This document shows positions 11,040 to 23,522 of a stretch of 64,000 nt of DNA, piece after piece (within the stretch, counting starts at the first letter, position 1; each line of letters begins with the position of its first letter). The stretch is from Halictus rubicundus. Taxonomy: Eukaryota; Arthropoda; Insecta; Hymenoptera; Halictidae. A program made the translations under genes and the position numbers. The notes under the pieces were generated by a model. The model was given only the letters and a program-made list of their open reading frames with translations. It made no database searches and was not told where the DNA came from. Location: assembly GCF_050948215.1 (NCBI RefSeq), contig NW_027488588.1:124001-188000 (forward strand), read 5' to 3'.

Positions 11040-11430
11040 TAAAAAGAAAATCTCGGTGGGATCGGACAATACCCAAACGTGAGTGTCAAAACAGAAATCG
11101 ACACAAGAAATAAGATTGCAGTTAAATGGATGCAGAAGTTATAAGCCAATATCTTCCAGTAAAATTCCGTCGGTCCCCCACCACGATCGCTATTTTCTCC
11201 ACGAGCAGCGTCTTCGTTCTCGCCTTTCATTCTTCCTCTCAGTGCCCTATAAAGACGGAATATCGAATTGGCGTTCCGACGAAGGAAAATCTTATTTATG
11301 AATCTCTTCGGATTTCATATAAAAAAAAAAAAAATAAAACAAAATCGATCTCTACATTTTTATATTTCATATTTTCATATTTTTACATCCTATACCATAT
11401 TATGCCTTTAAATCCAACAATTCTTGTTCG
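11040..11430 (+). repeat. Dispersed repeat, inverted relative to 17370-17720
   Basis: Minus-strand matches to 17370-17720 include 'tttaaatccaacaattcttgttc', 'ccctataaagacggaa' and 'attttctccacgagcagcgtctt'. No protein homology was recognised. Confidence 0.75.
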
Positions 11431-11639
11431 CACCGTTTTTGCGAATCGTTAAAAGATATTTCAAGCGGACAGCGTTCATGAGACACGATTGTATAGACAT
11501 GCAGCGGATGTTGAGTGGGGGAAAGAAACTTTCTCCGTATGCTCGACGGACGGGGTATTTCCCCCCCATTAAGTTCGTTTTGCACATCCTTGTCCCGGTC
11601 TAGTGCGTGTGGAAGGGCGAAATACAACACACAAGGTAA

Positions 11640-12115
11640 CAAGATGTCTGTCGACAAAATGGCCGCAAATAACCATGGGATTTCACGAGATTGGAAAAAA
11701 ATTAACAATCGCGTTCCCAACAAATGACGCATTTATTTCATTGCGTTTCGTGTATAGTCGTGTAGATGAGCTTTTTACGTGTTGACGGGACGTAATCCGC
11801 GCTTATTGAAATCGAAAAATACAGCGGATTACACGTTTAAATAGAGAGAAGAGTCATCGAGTCGCTCGGGTGAAAGATCAATCACTAGATTGCGAACTTT
11901 AATGCGAAATAAATATCGCCTGCGTTCATTGGACAATACACAAACCAAACTTATTTCCCTTTTAAATCATTTAAACATTTTTAGATTTTCTAAATGCATC
12001 TATACTGTTTTACTTATGATCCATTCATTTTTAACAGGAATCTATAAAATCTGCAGTCTTGTTAATCATTGTTCGTTTAGTCTAGGATGAATAATCTTTT
12101 AAAATATCATTTTTG
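11640..12115 (+). repeat. Dispersed repeat R2, inverted relative to 61815-62235
   Basis: The reverse complement matches 61815-62235 over 'ccatgggatttcacgaga', 'gcgaaataaatatcgc' and 'aatcattgttcgtttag' with indels. The copy near 62 kb abuts the 5' end of a LINE insertion. Confidence 0.8.
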
Positions 12116-12256
12116 TAATTCGACACTCTCCATTAGCTGTTACAGAAAACTTTTAAATTCCACGAAATTATTGATTGGTCACCGGGAACAACGCGGCAGG
12201 AATCAGTGTTAACCGATAGTCATTTATTGCTAGAACTCCTCGTCCCTTTCATACTC

Positions 12257-13136
12257 ACAAGGGAACATATTCATATGCGAAAATCCGATTTTGATGAAAC
12301 TTATGGGAGCTTATAGGTCTTTGAAAAATATTTGACGTGATATTTTTTATCGGCAACCATCCACTTTGAAGGGGTGAAAACAGCCCTCAAAGTTGGCGAT
12401 CAAAACCATATTTTTGGATATCTCGGAAACCAGAGGTTGAAAAAATTTGAATTTTTTTAAATTGTGTGTTTTTCAATGGGAAATGTAGTCGCGCAAGAAA
12501 ATTTTAACAAAAGTTTGTTGTTTAAACAATATATTAAAAATTTGATTTTTTTGCAGCGCGCCGTAATTATAATTATCACCGCGTCACGCTGCTACCTGCG
12601 CCACCTTCTTTCGCTACTAATAAAACAATAAACGACACATAACTAAATGCTAAAACAAAAAGGTTTATACTAAATGCTTATATTTCGATAAAACAAGCCA
12701 GAATTCCTTCCTACGCACGCCAGGCGCAAGAATATCTTCCATTATGCATAATTATTGTTAAATGGCAAAAAAAAATCCTGAAACATGTATCCCCTATTTT
12801 GGATCAAAGATCACACACCCAAGTTTACATTAAAATGAACTAACAATAAATAAGAGAAACTGGAAAAAAATCAAATTTTTAATATATTGTTTAAACAAAA
12901 AACTTTTGTCAAAATTTTCGTGCGCGACTACATTTCCCATTGAAAAACACACAATTTAAAAAAAATTCAAATTTTTTCGACATCTGGTTTCCGAGATAAC
13001 TCAAAAAATATGGATTTGACCCTCAAGTGGATGGTTGCCGATAAAAAAAAACGCGTGTCAAATATTTTTCAAAGAACTATAAGCTCCCATAAGTTTCATC
13101 AAAATCGGATTTTCGCATCTGAATATGTTCCCTTGT
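12257..13136. mobile_element. 880-bp fold-back (long-TIR, non-autonomous) element
   Basis: The ends are ACAAGGGAACATATTCATATG (12257 onward) and its inverse ending at 13136. Both arms stay paired for about 300 bp (cgaaaatccgattttgatgaaac, ggttgccgataaaaaa, ctacatttcccattgaaaaa). The central 270 bp holds a block, 'cacgctgctacctg...actaataaaacaataaac', also found at 38086-38135. There is no ORF of useful size and no convincing TSD. Confidence 0.8.
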
Positions 13137-13783
13137 CAGTGTCGCCAGATGAGGTGAGGCAGCACAAATTGAGGGGAAAAAGTTACCCTCTGTCTGTCAG
13201 TACCGGATTAGTCAGATATAAAACCCGTCATGTTACCGGAGGCTAGAAGGGGAAATTTCAGCGGGAACGAATATTGATCTGACGACTATGTCCATACTAT
13301 TCCCGCCACGAGTTGCTCGAACTTGTGCACCCCGATTTTTGCACACATTTCCGTATTAACACATTTGTGAGACAACAGTGCCATGGAAAGATACATAATT
13401 AACGCGCTCGCTATTGGCGTTCGTTTTGGCAATAGCTTTTAAGCTGTAACAAATTGTTAAACGGAAGACATCTTCTTACGAAATGTGAGAAACATACCGG
13501 TTACAGAAACGTGAAGAATTTCTCTCTGAATCGTACGATGCTTTATAATATGGAATGACTACGTGCGCAAAATTAAGTTGATTTTTTTTTTGCACGAATG
13601 AGATGGTGATTGCCATACACGCGTGACAATTTCAGCGAACGTCTCTGTGAATTAATTTACGAAAAATCAAATCAAATAAATAGATAGTAGATAAAACGAG
13701 ATTATTTTCAGCGTTCGCAACGCGATCGTTATTACACAGTTCAAATAAAATAATATTTTGAAAAAGAAATGAAGGTTGAATGA

Positions 13784-14071
13784 GTGAATTGTTTTATTGT
13801 TCAAAGACGAAACGCGTCATGTTGTCGGCCCGCGACCGAAGCGAATAGCGCGGTAGAAGAGGCAATTAGAGCGGGAACAATTGAAGATCGCAGGGCAACA
13901 AACGGACAGCTCGATTTCGACGTGATTGTAAAAGAAGATATTTTTTCGTCAGTTCAGTGTAATAAACGTTCATACCATGAGATGTTTGTGACTGTTGCCC
14001 CGAACGAGATGAAATTTTCACAAAAATTTATTGTTATTCCTATAGATACGTTCAGACCAACAAACGGTTAA
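13784..14071 (+). other. Unrecognised 95-codon ORF
   Basis: Starts MNCFIVQRRNASCCR and contains an acidic/hydrophobic mix (QLDFDVIVKEDIFSS, YHEMFVTVAPNEMKF). It is the longest ORF over several kilobases of AT-rich DNA. No domain, splice context or neighbouring exon was recognised. It could be an old TE fragment, an exon, or chance. Confidence 0.2.
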
Positions 14072-15394
14072 CTATTTGAACTTTTGATTTATTGACTAAA
14101 AACATTAGAAAATAATTAATAATATATTTATTTTATTGAACAGAATTTTATATTTTATTTAACATAATTTCATAACTAGAAATTTCTTTTTACGAGAAGT
14201 TATATTTATTACTATCATCTTCGTAGCCACGATTCAGTTTCGTCACAAATCGTCTCGAAGATATGTATTTAGTAATAATGCTATTGAATACATTTTATTG
14301 CAAAATGTAATTTTGTTGTTGGTTTTTCTTTATTACGCACAATAATATAACTTTGTCCTTATAAATTTACTTTCTTTCTTTTATTTCGTAACCAATTCTC
14401 TGGATTTCGTTTTTTTCTGACTTTGGCACTGTTATCAACACATTCACTGTCGTTTTCTATACCCGTATGACGTATAACAATAATCTACAGTGGGATCCGT
14501 TATAACGAGACATGATCAAGTGCACGCATACTCGGCGAAAATTCAAAGTCGATTTTCTCGAAAACAAAGCCTTACATGAAAAAATTTTGTTCTATATTTT
14601 CCACTTATTTTTTCATGTAGAATCACCCCCTTTTCGCGTGTACCATCAGTTATCGAACACCCTGTATAAATTCAACCCCAGAAGTCGCATGTTACGGTCG
14701 ATTTTTGACCAGCGACCGCTCTCACGTATCTGCGATGCCTATAATTTGTCAGGGTACTTCATCTCTAATCTTTGTAAACAGGCTCTTGATTCAAAGTAGA
14801 CGTGTATTAACTGTACAAATTGATTCATGACCATTTTGTTGTAGAAAATTATTTCGACAGTATCTCGTTAATTATTAGATTTAGGACATATGCAAGTCTT
14901 GGTTAGGTAATCTGCATCTTTCATATTTAACATATTAGCATATACTTAACATACATATATGTATTTAATACAAACATATATATTATTTATGCATGTAAAT
15001 AAGCAACAAGTAAATCGTCCAATTTAGACGTAGAGTTCACTGCTCCTTGAATTGTCCTGTTAAAAATTATTTTTATTAATATGAATATACTAAATTAATT
15101 CACACGAATATAATGATAGTACATTTTCTTACATTAGGCTTATTCGAGTTTCTGGACAAAATTTAAAGACATTGACCCAACTTCCTCGTTTAAAGTCGAA
15201 AGAAAATATTTTTGATTTTTGGAAAAGCAATAAGAATTCGATACCACATTTATACAAATTAGCTACTACAGTTCTAGCAGCTACCTGTAATTTTAAACTG
15301 TTTTAAACTGTTCAAACACTAAAAATATATTAAATTGCAAATTCTCTGTACCGCAGAAGAACAGTGAATTTTCCAAGCGAAGTAATACGTTAAA
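14072..15394. other. AT-rich unassigned stretch
   Basis: No gene or repeat boundary was recognised. It is A/T-rich with scattered 'atacatatat' runs. Confidence 0.45.
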
Positions 15395-15398
15395 CGTT

Positions 15399-16144
15399 TG
15401 TAACAGACCTGGCTGCGCCAGGCCTGTTCCTAGCCGTACGCGCCCCGAACGCGAACCGCCCCGAACACGACCGACGGATACCGAGATCCGTCGGTACCCG
15501 CGAGCGCACCCCCGCGACCCCCGCACCGCCGAACCGATCTTGGCGGGAACCGGAACCCGCCATGATACGACACCGTCCCGCCGGATGCGGGACGCCACCG
15601 GAAAAACCGCCCGCGAACCGCACCGCAACGGACCCCTCGCCTAGCAAGACGAGAGAGACGAGCCGGAAAACGGTCTCTTTGGCTTTCCGCTACGCTCGCG
15701 CTTGAACGTACTTTCCCGATCCGATCTCTAGCCGCCGATACCGACCGCCCGATCACGACCGGAATCGTCCTTCGCGACGCCGAGAAGCCGCCCGTAAGCT
15801 ACGACTCGCGAGAGTATATTTTACCCGCGGAAATTGTAACCGCGAGTGTGCCGAAATTTCCGCGCGACCCGCGAGTCCAGAATACGCCGCTGCGTACGGC
15901 CATGACCCCGCCGTGATACGACACGCGCGCGAGACCCGAATCGCGACCGCCGACCACCGAGATGCGAAGCCGGGACAGTGACGAACAGAACACTTGAGAA
16001 ACTCGTGCCGTTAATCTCCCGTTCCCGACCGCCCGTATCCCGCCGTAACCCTCGCGTTATCCCGCCGCGAACCTTGGCACGGCGAGCCAAATCCGCCCGC
16101 GAGGAACCGTTGTACGAGATCCGCCGGGAAACGGACTCGTTACA
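15399..16144 (+). mobile_element. Solo gypsy LTR, same family as 57806-58520
   Basis: This 746-bp GC-rich block begins TGTAACAGACCTGGC and ends GACTCGTTACA, bounded by a perfect 4-bp TSD, CGTT (15395-15398 and 16145-16148). It aligns, inverted, with the LTR at 57806-58520 over its length ('cgtgccgttaatctcccgttcc', 'cgcgagagtatattttaccc', 'acgacacgcgcgcgagac'). No internal retrotransposon sequence is present. The several long ORFs inside it are a by-product of GC-richness. Confidence 0.93.
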
Positions 16145-16148
16145 CGTT

Positions 16149-17150
16149 TATTAGTTCCAGTGGAGTTGAATCGCAAAAAATTCAATCAGAGGTATATTAA
16201 ATTGAGAGGCAGTGGATTCTCAAGCCACCTACACATTTATTCAAACAAAAAGCTTCATTAAACAGTTGGAATATATCGATTCAAATGAATATTAAATTAT
16301 GTAAAAAGACCAATTAAAGATAGGTGAAATTGAGGTTTATCAAACTAAAAGGCAGTCGCGTCTTAAACAACCCGTACGTAACGACAAATAAGTTCTAGTT
16401 ATTTTAACGGAGAAGAAAATCGTGCGGCAAGTAGTTAATAGGGACAAAGAAGTTCTAGTCAATGCATCGCAATGATTGGCGTAGCGAAGGAAGCTAATAC
16501 AGATGGAACAACGACTATGTTCTGCAAAGGAATCAGAACATCGCAAACTTTGTATCAAACCCGGGCTAAAAATATATCGTTCCATTTAAAAAAACATCGA
16601 TAACCTTGAAATCTCCTAAAAATGACCTTGAATTTTTTTCCCTTACACTGTTATATGTGGTCCTTCAAACAGTGTAACTTTGTCCTACGGAGTTTTTTTG
16701 TACAACGAAAAGTAACGGAGATATTTAGGTGTCCTGCTTTATCGAATTCACCCTGTATATCTGTATATCTGGTAAATTATTATTAATATTTGATTGGCAT
16801 ACACACGTTATAAATTCATTTTTCAAAATCAAATCATAACAAATTTTGCGAAATTATGTGGGGTGACCGAAGTACCCATTTTAGCCAAACTTTGACTTTA
16901 CCGATACTATAATCGTCGCGTATGTGCGAACAGATCCGATCAATATTCCATCACTAGATCAACCTTTTTTTTTGTTTTGAGGAGGTAATCTCGTTACGGA
17001 TAAATGAAGGGGGGTGGGTTACCGGGTTATTTCAGGCTCCTCGGCAGGGGTGTGCAGTACCGTGTGTGCCTACTAACTCCTCCCCGTCCGTTCCGAGGCT
17101 CCTGGTGGCACCCGTGTCCCGCACGCGCATTTCAATCCAGTATGCCACCG
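16149..17150. other. Unassigned AT-rich stretch
   Basis: No gene was recognised. It contains short mariner-like terminal sequence ('cccttacactgttatatgtggtcc', 'gaattcaccctgtatat' near 16745-16760) but no matching partner was found. Confidence 0.4.
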
Positions 17151-17345
17151 AGTTTGCATACCACCCTGGATGGGGACGCGGCCCTCTCCCGTACCTACCC
17201 GCGAGTCAGTGGAACAACCCACACCACCGCGGTGAGTGGCCGATGCTCGAGAGCCGTTGCGCGGCCACGACATTGTCGGCTATATCGGTGTCAGACCAGA
17301 AGACCACTACTAATCAAATTACAAAACTTCTTTATTTTTCGTTAC
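17150..17345 (-). repeat. Dispersed LTR-like repeat, copy 2
   Basis: Matches 9080-9240 (caccaccgcggtgag, gcggccacgacattg, ggctatatcggtgt, caaaacttctttatttttcgtta). It then runs into the 17370-17720 repeat. Confidence 0.65.
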
Positions 17346-17369
17346 AAAAGCGAAACAAAGGAACAAAAA

Positions 17370-17720
17370 TTGTTGGATTTAAAGGCATAATATGGTATAA
17401 AATGTAAAAATATGAAAATATAAAATATAAAAATGTAGGAATTGATTTGATTTTTTTTTTTATATGAAATCCGATAAGATTGATAAATAAGTTTTTCCTT
17501 CATCGCATCACCAATTTTATGTTCCGTCTTTATAGGGCAAACAGCGAAGAAATGAAACACGAGGGCGAAGACGCTTCTCGTGAAGAAAATAGAGATAGTG
17601 ATGGGGGGGGGGGGGGTGCAATTATACTCAAGGATATTAGCTTATAACTTCTGCATCCATTTAACTGCGATCTTACTTTTCCTGTTCGATTTCCGTTTCG
17701 ACGCTCACGTTTGGATATTA
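17370..17720 (-). repeat. Dispersed repeat, inverted partner of 11040-11430
   Basis: See the copy at 11040-11430. It contains a run of 14 G at 17603-17616, a likely assembly or replication weak point. Confidence 0.75.
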
Positions 17721-18509
17721 TCTAATTATTTGAAAAATTGATGTCTCAAAATTTTACACATACATTTGAAATCTAGCTATTCATAAATGCTACAGAAAAT
17801 ATTTGAGAAAACTACTTCTTGATGTCGTTGAATTAATTTTTATAACACAGTATTGTAGGGTTGTGGATGACAGATAATAGTGTCACCACTACCGCAAAAT
17901 TCATTGAACTCAAACATTAATAAAAATTTTAATGCCAACCAATTTCGTCTTAATTACTCTTTAATAAAAGTCATGCTGTAGTTGAAATATTTAAACCAGC
18001 AGGTGCAAACGGCAGGCAATATTCGGATTTTCAAATATGTCATTGTTTCAAAAAGTGTGAAAAACACGCTTCATTGCGCGGACAAACGAATAGCTGTTTT
18101 TTCTTTTTTTATTAATATCAAAATACTACAAGCAAGAATTATTTTTCACATTACACATTTGGAATAAAACCTGTACCTCTCAGAAAAAAAACACAAAAAT
18201 TCGTTGAAAATTAAAAGATTCAATAAAATTGCTGACCTCTGGTATTTTATATTCGAACGATTTCTTTTAAGCTACACAAATTTTGATTTCATGAACAATC
18301 CGGAAGGCAGATATTTCCTACTCGAGAAATGGGTAGTATAGACGGAGGCTCTTTGCCAAGGTAATTTTTCCAGTCATTTGTCTTAATGAGAGCCGTCGGG
18401 ACACGCGAGAAGAGAAAATATGCAATGGACCCGCGAGAAAGGGCGTTTGCAGCATTGCAGAATGAACGAAGGAAAATACTTTTTCCGCATTATGCTTGCA
18501 ACCACTCAA

Positions 18510-18726
18510 ACTAGGACAAGGGAGCCAAGTACTGTGGGGGTGCCAATTACTGTGCCTATATTAATAATATTTATTTTTAAAGCATAATGAATATAGCTAT
18601 ATATTAACTAATTCTAATGAAAAAAATTTAATATTTTGTTTTAATATTCATTATGCTTTAGAAATAAATATAATTAATGTCGGCACAGTAATTGGCACCA
18701 CCACAATAATTGGCTTCCTCACCCTA
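18510..18726. mobile_element. Small MITE with GTGCCAATTACTGTGCC termini
   Basis: The left end 'ggagccaagtactgtggggg' followed by 'tgccaattactgtgcc' is repeated inverted as 'ggcacagtaattggcaccac' and 'aataattggcttcc'. The middle is AT-rich with an inner inverted repeat. A second copy sits at the equivalent position of the paralogous repeat (62334-62547), so it was there before the R1 copies separated. Confidence 0.8.
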
Positions 18727-18968
18727 TGCGTTGACATTTCACCGAGTGTTCATACCCGTTGAAACGAACACGGGAACTTCGTTTGCTCGTCTAGCGGAAT
18801 TATAAACTTTCTTTGAGGAAGTATATTTTGGTATAGCTTCTAGACACACGTAGCAGAATTATCGGTGAAAACCTTTTCTAATATTTCACTCACTTGTTTA
18901 GTTACAGTTATTTACAATCGTTTCGTGCTGTATCGATCGTGCTTGTCACTTTACTTCGTCTTTACTGG

Positions 18969-20976
18969 TGTCACGTCGGACGACCGACGTGTTGTTGATG
19001 ACGTCACCCGCGACGCATCATAGGTTAAGGTAGAAAATAAGTTAATTATAAGTTATTACTTCCCCATCATTTCCATCCGCGAGCGCGCCAAGACGCTCGA
19101 CAGTACGTCATCAGGTATTAGCGAACCCCACCTTGATACCCGGTTGCGTCACACTCGCCCCACACGGACCCCGAGCGAAGAAGGTCCGTGTAGCCCCTAG
19201 AAAAACGCAAGCTCGCGCTTGATCGCCCTTCAGTCGCGCTCACATCTTGCAATTTCGTTCCAAAGCGTTACTATATTGTAGCGGCTAGCGGGGCGCCGGA
19301 AGAGAAATCTTCAGCGCACCAGCAACAAGAAAGATTTATGGTTTGCACAGCATAAGACGGTATTTGTGAGAAAACGTCTTTAACGTTTTTGGCCACTTAG
19401 CGGACAGATGTGTCCTTGTAGTTCCTAGCGACGAACTCAATAGCGCAAGTGGACGCCATAAATTTTGGGTAGTCTAAGGGTCTCCAGCCTAGAGTGTCCC
19501 AGCGACGCGTGCCTGGTTTCTATCACCCGGGAAAGCTGGGCCCGTTGACGTAAGCCAGCAGTCACGTACCGCACTTAGCACGGGGCCCGGAAGACACCCC
19601 GCTGCATCACCAAAATTAGATTTTTAACAGAACGACACGCTCACCCTTCTCACGCACGAGAGGCGTGGAACGTGGGCGTGTTATGCAAAATGCACGGATT
19701 GGTGGAAGTTCCTCGCAAGGACTTCCACCAATCAGCCGACAAGCATTTTCGATAATATAAGGCAGAGACTACCGACGAGGAGGGAGTCACGAAGAAGTCA
19801 CAGCCGATTCTCCGCCGAGTCACTTAGAGTCCGGTCGCAGTCCGGTCGCTGTTAAACCGCAGCCAAAGTTCAATCGCGAGTCAAGTGAATCGTCGGTTTA
19901 GTTGAACCACCCCGGACGCTCTCGCGACATCATTCTATTTGTAAATAAACGACTCAGTCACGTACGCCTGATTTTGAACATTTATTCTAAGGCACCCGCC
20001 TTACATAATCCTGTTCCTTCAATATCAAGCGTCTTATAGTTTCTACTACTTCCATATTGTATTTTACCGCTTATATCATTAACCAGTATCCCGCGTATTA
20101 ATTATATCTTTAGTTTACTTATATCTTTGTATTACCCTTTTCACGTATTAAACAAGTATTATTATTAAACTCAGTGTTTATTATTCAGATTCTAATAAGT
20201 TCCCTGATTGCGTGTCTGAGCCCACCAGGCTGTCTCGGCGCAAGAACGGAATTTCTCGCGAAATAAGACTGAATCTTTCCCTTAGCGTGTGTCTGAGCCC
20301 ACCAGGCAGTCTCGGCACGATAACGGAAGATTCCCGAATGAATAGACAGTGCATCGTAAATTCGTGGTTGTTCTAAAAGCTCTTCATGCCGCGCCGCGCC
20401 GGACGAAAATATCAATTAAAGCGGTTAGCTCGCGAGTACGAATCCGACGTGTCCAACTATCGCTTCAGTCCGTACGTCGGCATCTATTCCGCTCCGCGTA
20501 TAATCCGCGAAACCGTGTGTTCCGCGAGAATACGAGTCGTCGCCGGTCCAGCTCCAGCTCCTGCCCAGCAGCAGCAGCCACAGTCACGAAAGGAAGTCAG
20601 GGTCCCTGTGCGTACACGCACACAGGTCATCCCTACTGGCCCACGTTACGATCTGGTGCCAATCACCCTTTCACCAGTCATCCACAACATCGCCCGAATA
20701 CCTGCCCGCGACCCGAGGAAGAAGCTGTACGCGAAGGTGAACGCCAGCGGTGTGACCAAGGCCATAAACTAACTCCCCGTCAACGGCAGCAGCGAGACGA
20801 TAGGGCAGCGCTGATAAGTGCCGGACTTGCCATTATATCGCGAATCCCGAGTCATACGACGGACGTACGCGCCGCGTGGACCGAAGTCGGGTAATTAGCG
20901 TCTTGATCCGCGGTAAATCTCGCGATCCCAAAAGGAGGGAGGGAAGAAAACCAAACGCGAGCCGCGGGACGTAACA
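18969..20976 (+). mobile_element. 2-kb solo LTR insertion (TGTCACG...GGACGTAACA family), TSD ACTGG
   Basis: The block starts TGTCACGTCGG and ends GGGACGTAACA, with TSD ACTGG at 18964-18968 and 20977-20981. The paralogous R1 copy at about 62790-62800 has the unoccupied target ('ttttactggtcgac'), which supports both boundaries. It is much longer than relatives at 38180-39000 (821 bp) and 50337-51410 (1074 bp), in part because of a second LTR-like block nested at about 19277-20004. Repeats of 'ctgagcccaccaggc' occur at 20217 and 20292. The 128- and 181-codon ORFs inside are probably not genes. Confidence 0.88.
19277..20004 (+). mobile_element. Probable LTR nested inside the 2-kb LTR
   Basis: Begins TGTAGCGGCTAGCGG and ends CCCGCCTTACA (TG...CA). 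It has a TATA-like motif (gataatataaggcagagac, near 19751) followed by a GC-rich leader, and a polyadenylation-like AATAAACG near 19943. The flanks (…atat / taat…) do not give a clean TSD, so the ends are provisional. Confidence 0.5.
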
Positions 20977-22152
20977 ACTGGTCGGCTTCATCGTGGGCTG
21001 GCTATACATGGTACAATGCAAATGTTACATTAAACGTTTCGACGCAACAATATTTTCAGTGTTCCAGTAAATTATTCAACGCTCGTCGGCGAAATCCAAT
21101 ATTTGAGCTCGCAATGCCAAACAATTCTGCCAAACTTGACATGCAGGTAGATAAAAAGTAAAATACCGACGAATATAACGCTGTACGTGAATTACGTGGA
21201 AATTCGTATCTGCTCGAGCATTGCGCCACTCTCAATAACAAGGTGCTTCAGTTTCACGATTGTTGAAATTTCCTTGAAATGTATATAAGTATAATGAACT
21301 AAAATATGACGAAACAAGGTCAATTAATAAGTTCAAGAGCTACCTTGAGAACGAATTGTAAATTTGCAACGATATAACTATGGAACTAAATACACGGAAT
21401 TTCGAGAAATCGGATACTCAAAAAATGATTCTATGAATGCATAAAAATCCGCAGTCTACACATATAATTCTTAACCTCGAAAATCATCTGTGCAAAGCAC
21501 AATTCTTTAACGATCGTTACATAAATCTTCACGTCCTGCGAAGAGCATCGACTTCGTCGAAGCCGATGCAATCGAAAAACTGTATCTCGCTGGTATACGA
21601 CAGGATATTTTCGTATCAACTCACGCGAATCTACCCGTGCTTGTATATTTAAAAAAAAGTGTACACCTTGTCGAAAAATGATTAGTTCAGGAGATATTTT
21701 AATTGGTATAGTAATAAACGGTTCCGACAAGCTTCGAAATTATTAATCCAGCTAATTTTCCGAGAACCGGAAATTAACGAGTGAATTTGTTAGGTTAGAT
21801 TAATAGTCGTCCAGGAGGGTGATTTCACCTCTTCCATCCTACACGGAGGCTAAACAAGTGGCTCGGACATCGAAATAGGAGATAAGTTCGCCGATGAATA
21901 ATATCGTAGCTAAATGGGGACTGGAGAGCAAGAATTTGTCAGGCATGCGAAACCCTAGTCACAGATGTTTGAACTCACAAGGAGACTGCAAACCCTTGTC
22001 GTCGCGTATTTAGATCAGATTTTGCAGAGTTATAGATTTAGTACTCCTGATTACGAAAATACCCCATTGTAGGGGCAGACAATCAATAGTTTTTGAGATA
22101 TTTGTAATTAAAGTTTCAATATAACCGTAAAAATGCCAATTTAATGCACATC

Positions 22153-22231
22153 GTTACCAAGGTGTGGCGTAGCGACATCGAGCTGAAATGTACACGTCCT
22201 ATGCCCAGGTTCGAATCCCTTCGTTGGTAAC
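22153..22231 (+). tRNA. tRNA-like sequence, probably a tRNA-derived repeat rather than a functional gene
   Basis: 79 nt with a perfect 8-bp acceptor-like stem (GTTACCAA with TTGGTAAC), an A-box-like TGGCGTAGCGACATCGAGC and a B-box GGTTCGAATCC. The T-stem pairs for only two of five base pairs and I cannot draw a good anticodon stem. No CCA or T-run terminator follows. The isoacceptor cannot be named. Confidence 0.35.
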
Positions 22232-22340
22232 TTACATTTTGTAATATTTCATACGTAAAAATGCACTTTGGATGCTAAATAAATTTTAAATAATATATTT
22301 TTACTGACTAATTGAAAATGATACTTATTATTTTACAGAG

Positions 22341-23207
22341 GATAATAATTAAAGGCGGAAAAAATCCGTCAGAACCAAACTACCCAAGAAAGTTTGAAAA
22401 GTGTTAAGCATGCCAGAGGTACAACTCTCATTTGTAAAAAAAATTTTTTTTTAAGTGATTCAACATTAACTAAAAAGGGCTAATTGGAAACCTCTGCATT
22501 ACGTTTATGGAAGCATACAACAAATTCTTTAATAGATTTTGATGTGGCATTGATCATTTTGACAATGTGTAATCTTGAACTATCTCTGTTTAAAAAATCT
22601 CGGCTGCCTTCGGCCAATCTTCGCTGCAATTTCAGTTTAAACTTTCAACTTTCAGCGCTTCCTGAAATGAACGGAGCCGAGATTACGGTGTATTTGACGT
22701 TTTAGGTCAATTCTTTTAGGAACGCATCTAGATAATAAAAATAATGTGAATTGATTTAATGTGAATTTTTATAATGTTAATATGATTAATTAATCCTTGA
22801 CATATAAAAAAATATTTAATTACAATTCTCGTTGTTACATGAATTATTTTTATACCACCCATTGAACCACTGTCAGAAAATTGCCAGTTGCATTTTTGCA
22901 TCAGTGGTTCAGTGAACAGAAACTTTGTTTATTTACCATAAATAATTGTTACTAAATATTTTTTATATACGTGAATTTAACATTTTCCTCTATTGTGGTG
23001 CTCTTAACAACTTTATTATGGAACGTCCGTACACTACAAAGGTTCGCAGCAATCTCTCGCACTCGCACAGAATGCCGATGTAATGCGTGCGCAATTTGGT
23101 TAGGTGTCGCTAATGGCTATTATGTCTGTCGCGATGCCTACTCTGGTCTTTCTCCCTCACATTCTCACACTCGATCATACAGCATACGGCTACACGGTTA
23201 CCATATA
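22341..23207. other. Unassigned stretch
   Basis: AT-rich with no recognised gene. A (CTCACATTCTCACACTCG)-like motif precedes the mariner insertion. Confidence 0.4.
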
Positions 23208-23522
23208 TACAGGGTGAGTCACCAAGCGTTAGCACCTCAAATATCTTTGTTGTTTCTAAAGATACGTAAAATATGGTAAGGACAAAGTTGAATGGTACAA
23301 TAGGGCTGACACGATGCAAAAAGAAAATTTTGTTTTTATGTCATTTTTTTGGAGATATCAAGCTCACCTTGACTTTTTTAAATGGAACCACCCTTTTTTC
23401 AACACCTACAATGATAGTCCCTTTCATTAGGAATTCAGTGACTATAATTAGTCCAAGGTTATTCAAGGTCAAGGACAGAAAAAACGTATAAAACTAAAAT
23501 ATGGAAGCAGAATACCTGTATT

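Larger units (their letters stand above)
18730..22340 (+). repeat. Dispersed repeat R1, interrupted by an LTR insertion
   Basis: 18730-18968 joined to 20977-21980 is colinear with 62550-63690 (shared 'cgtagcagaattat', 'gctgtatcgatcg', 'aaaataccgacgaat', 'attcgtatctgctcgagcatt', 'ccagctaattttccgaga', 'aacaagtggctcgga'). The only large difference is the 2-kb LTR at 18969-20976. The tail 22306-22330 also matches the copy at 1-310. No protein is recognised. Confidence 0.85.

Noticed and set aside
15293..16090. Overlapping Arg-rich ORFs as genes
   Set aside because: They lie in a GC-rich solo LTR with clear TSDs; the same shadows occur in 57806-58520.
20386..20772. 128-codon ORF (MPRRAGRKYQLKRL...) as a gene
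   Set aside because: Lies wholly within the 2-kb LTR, has biased Arg/Pro/Gln composition, and overlaps another long ORF; more likely chance coding in GC-rich LTR DNA.
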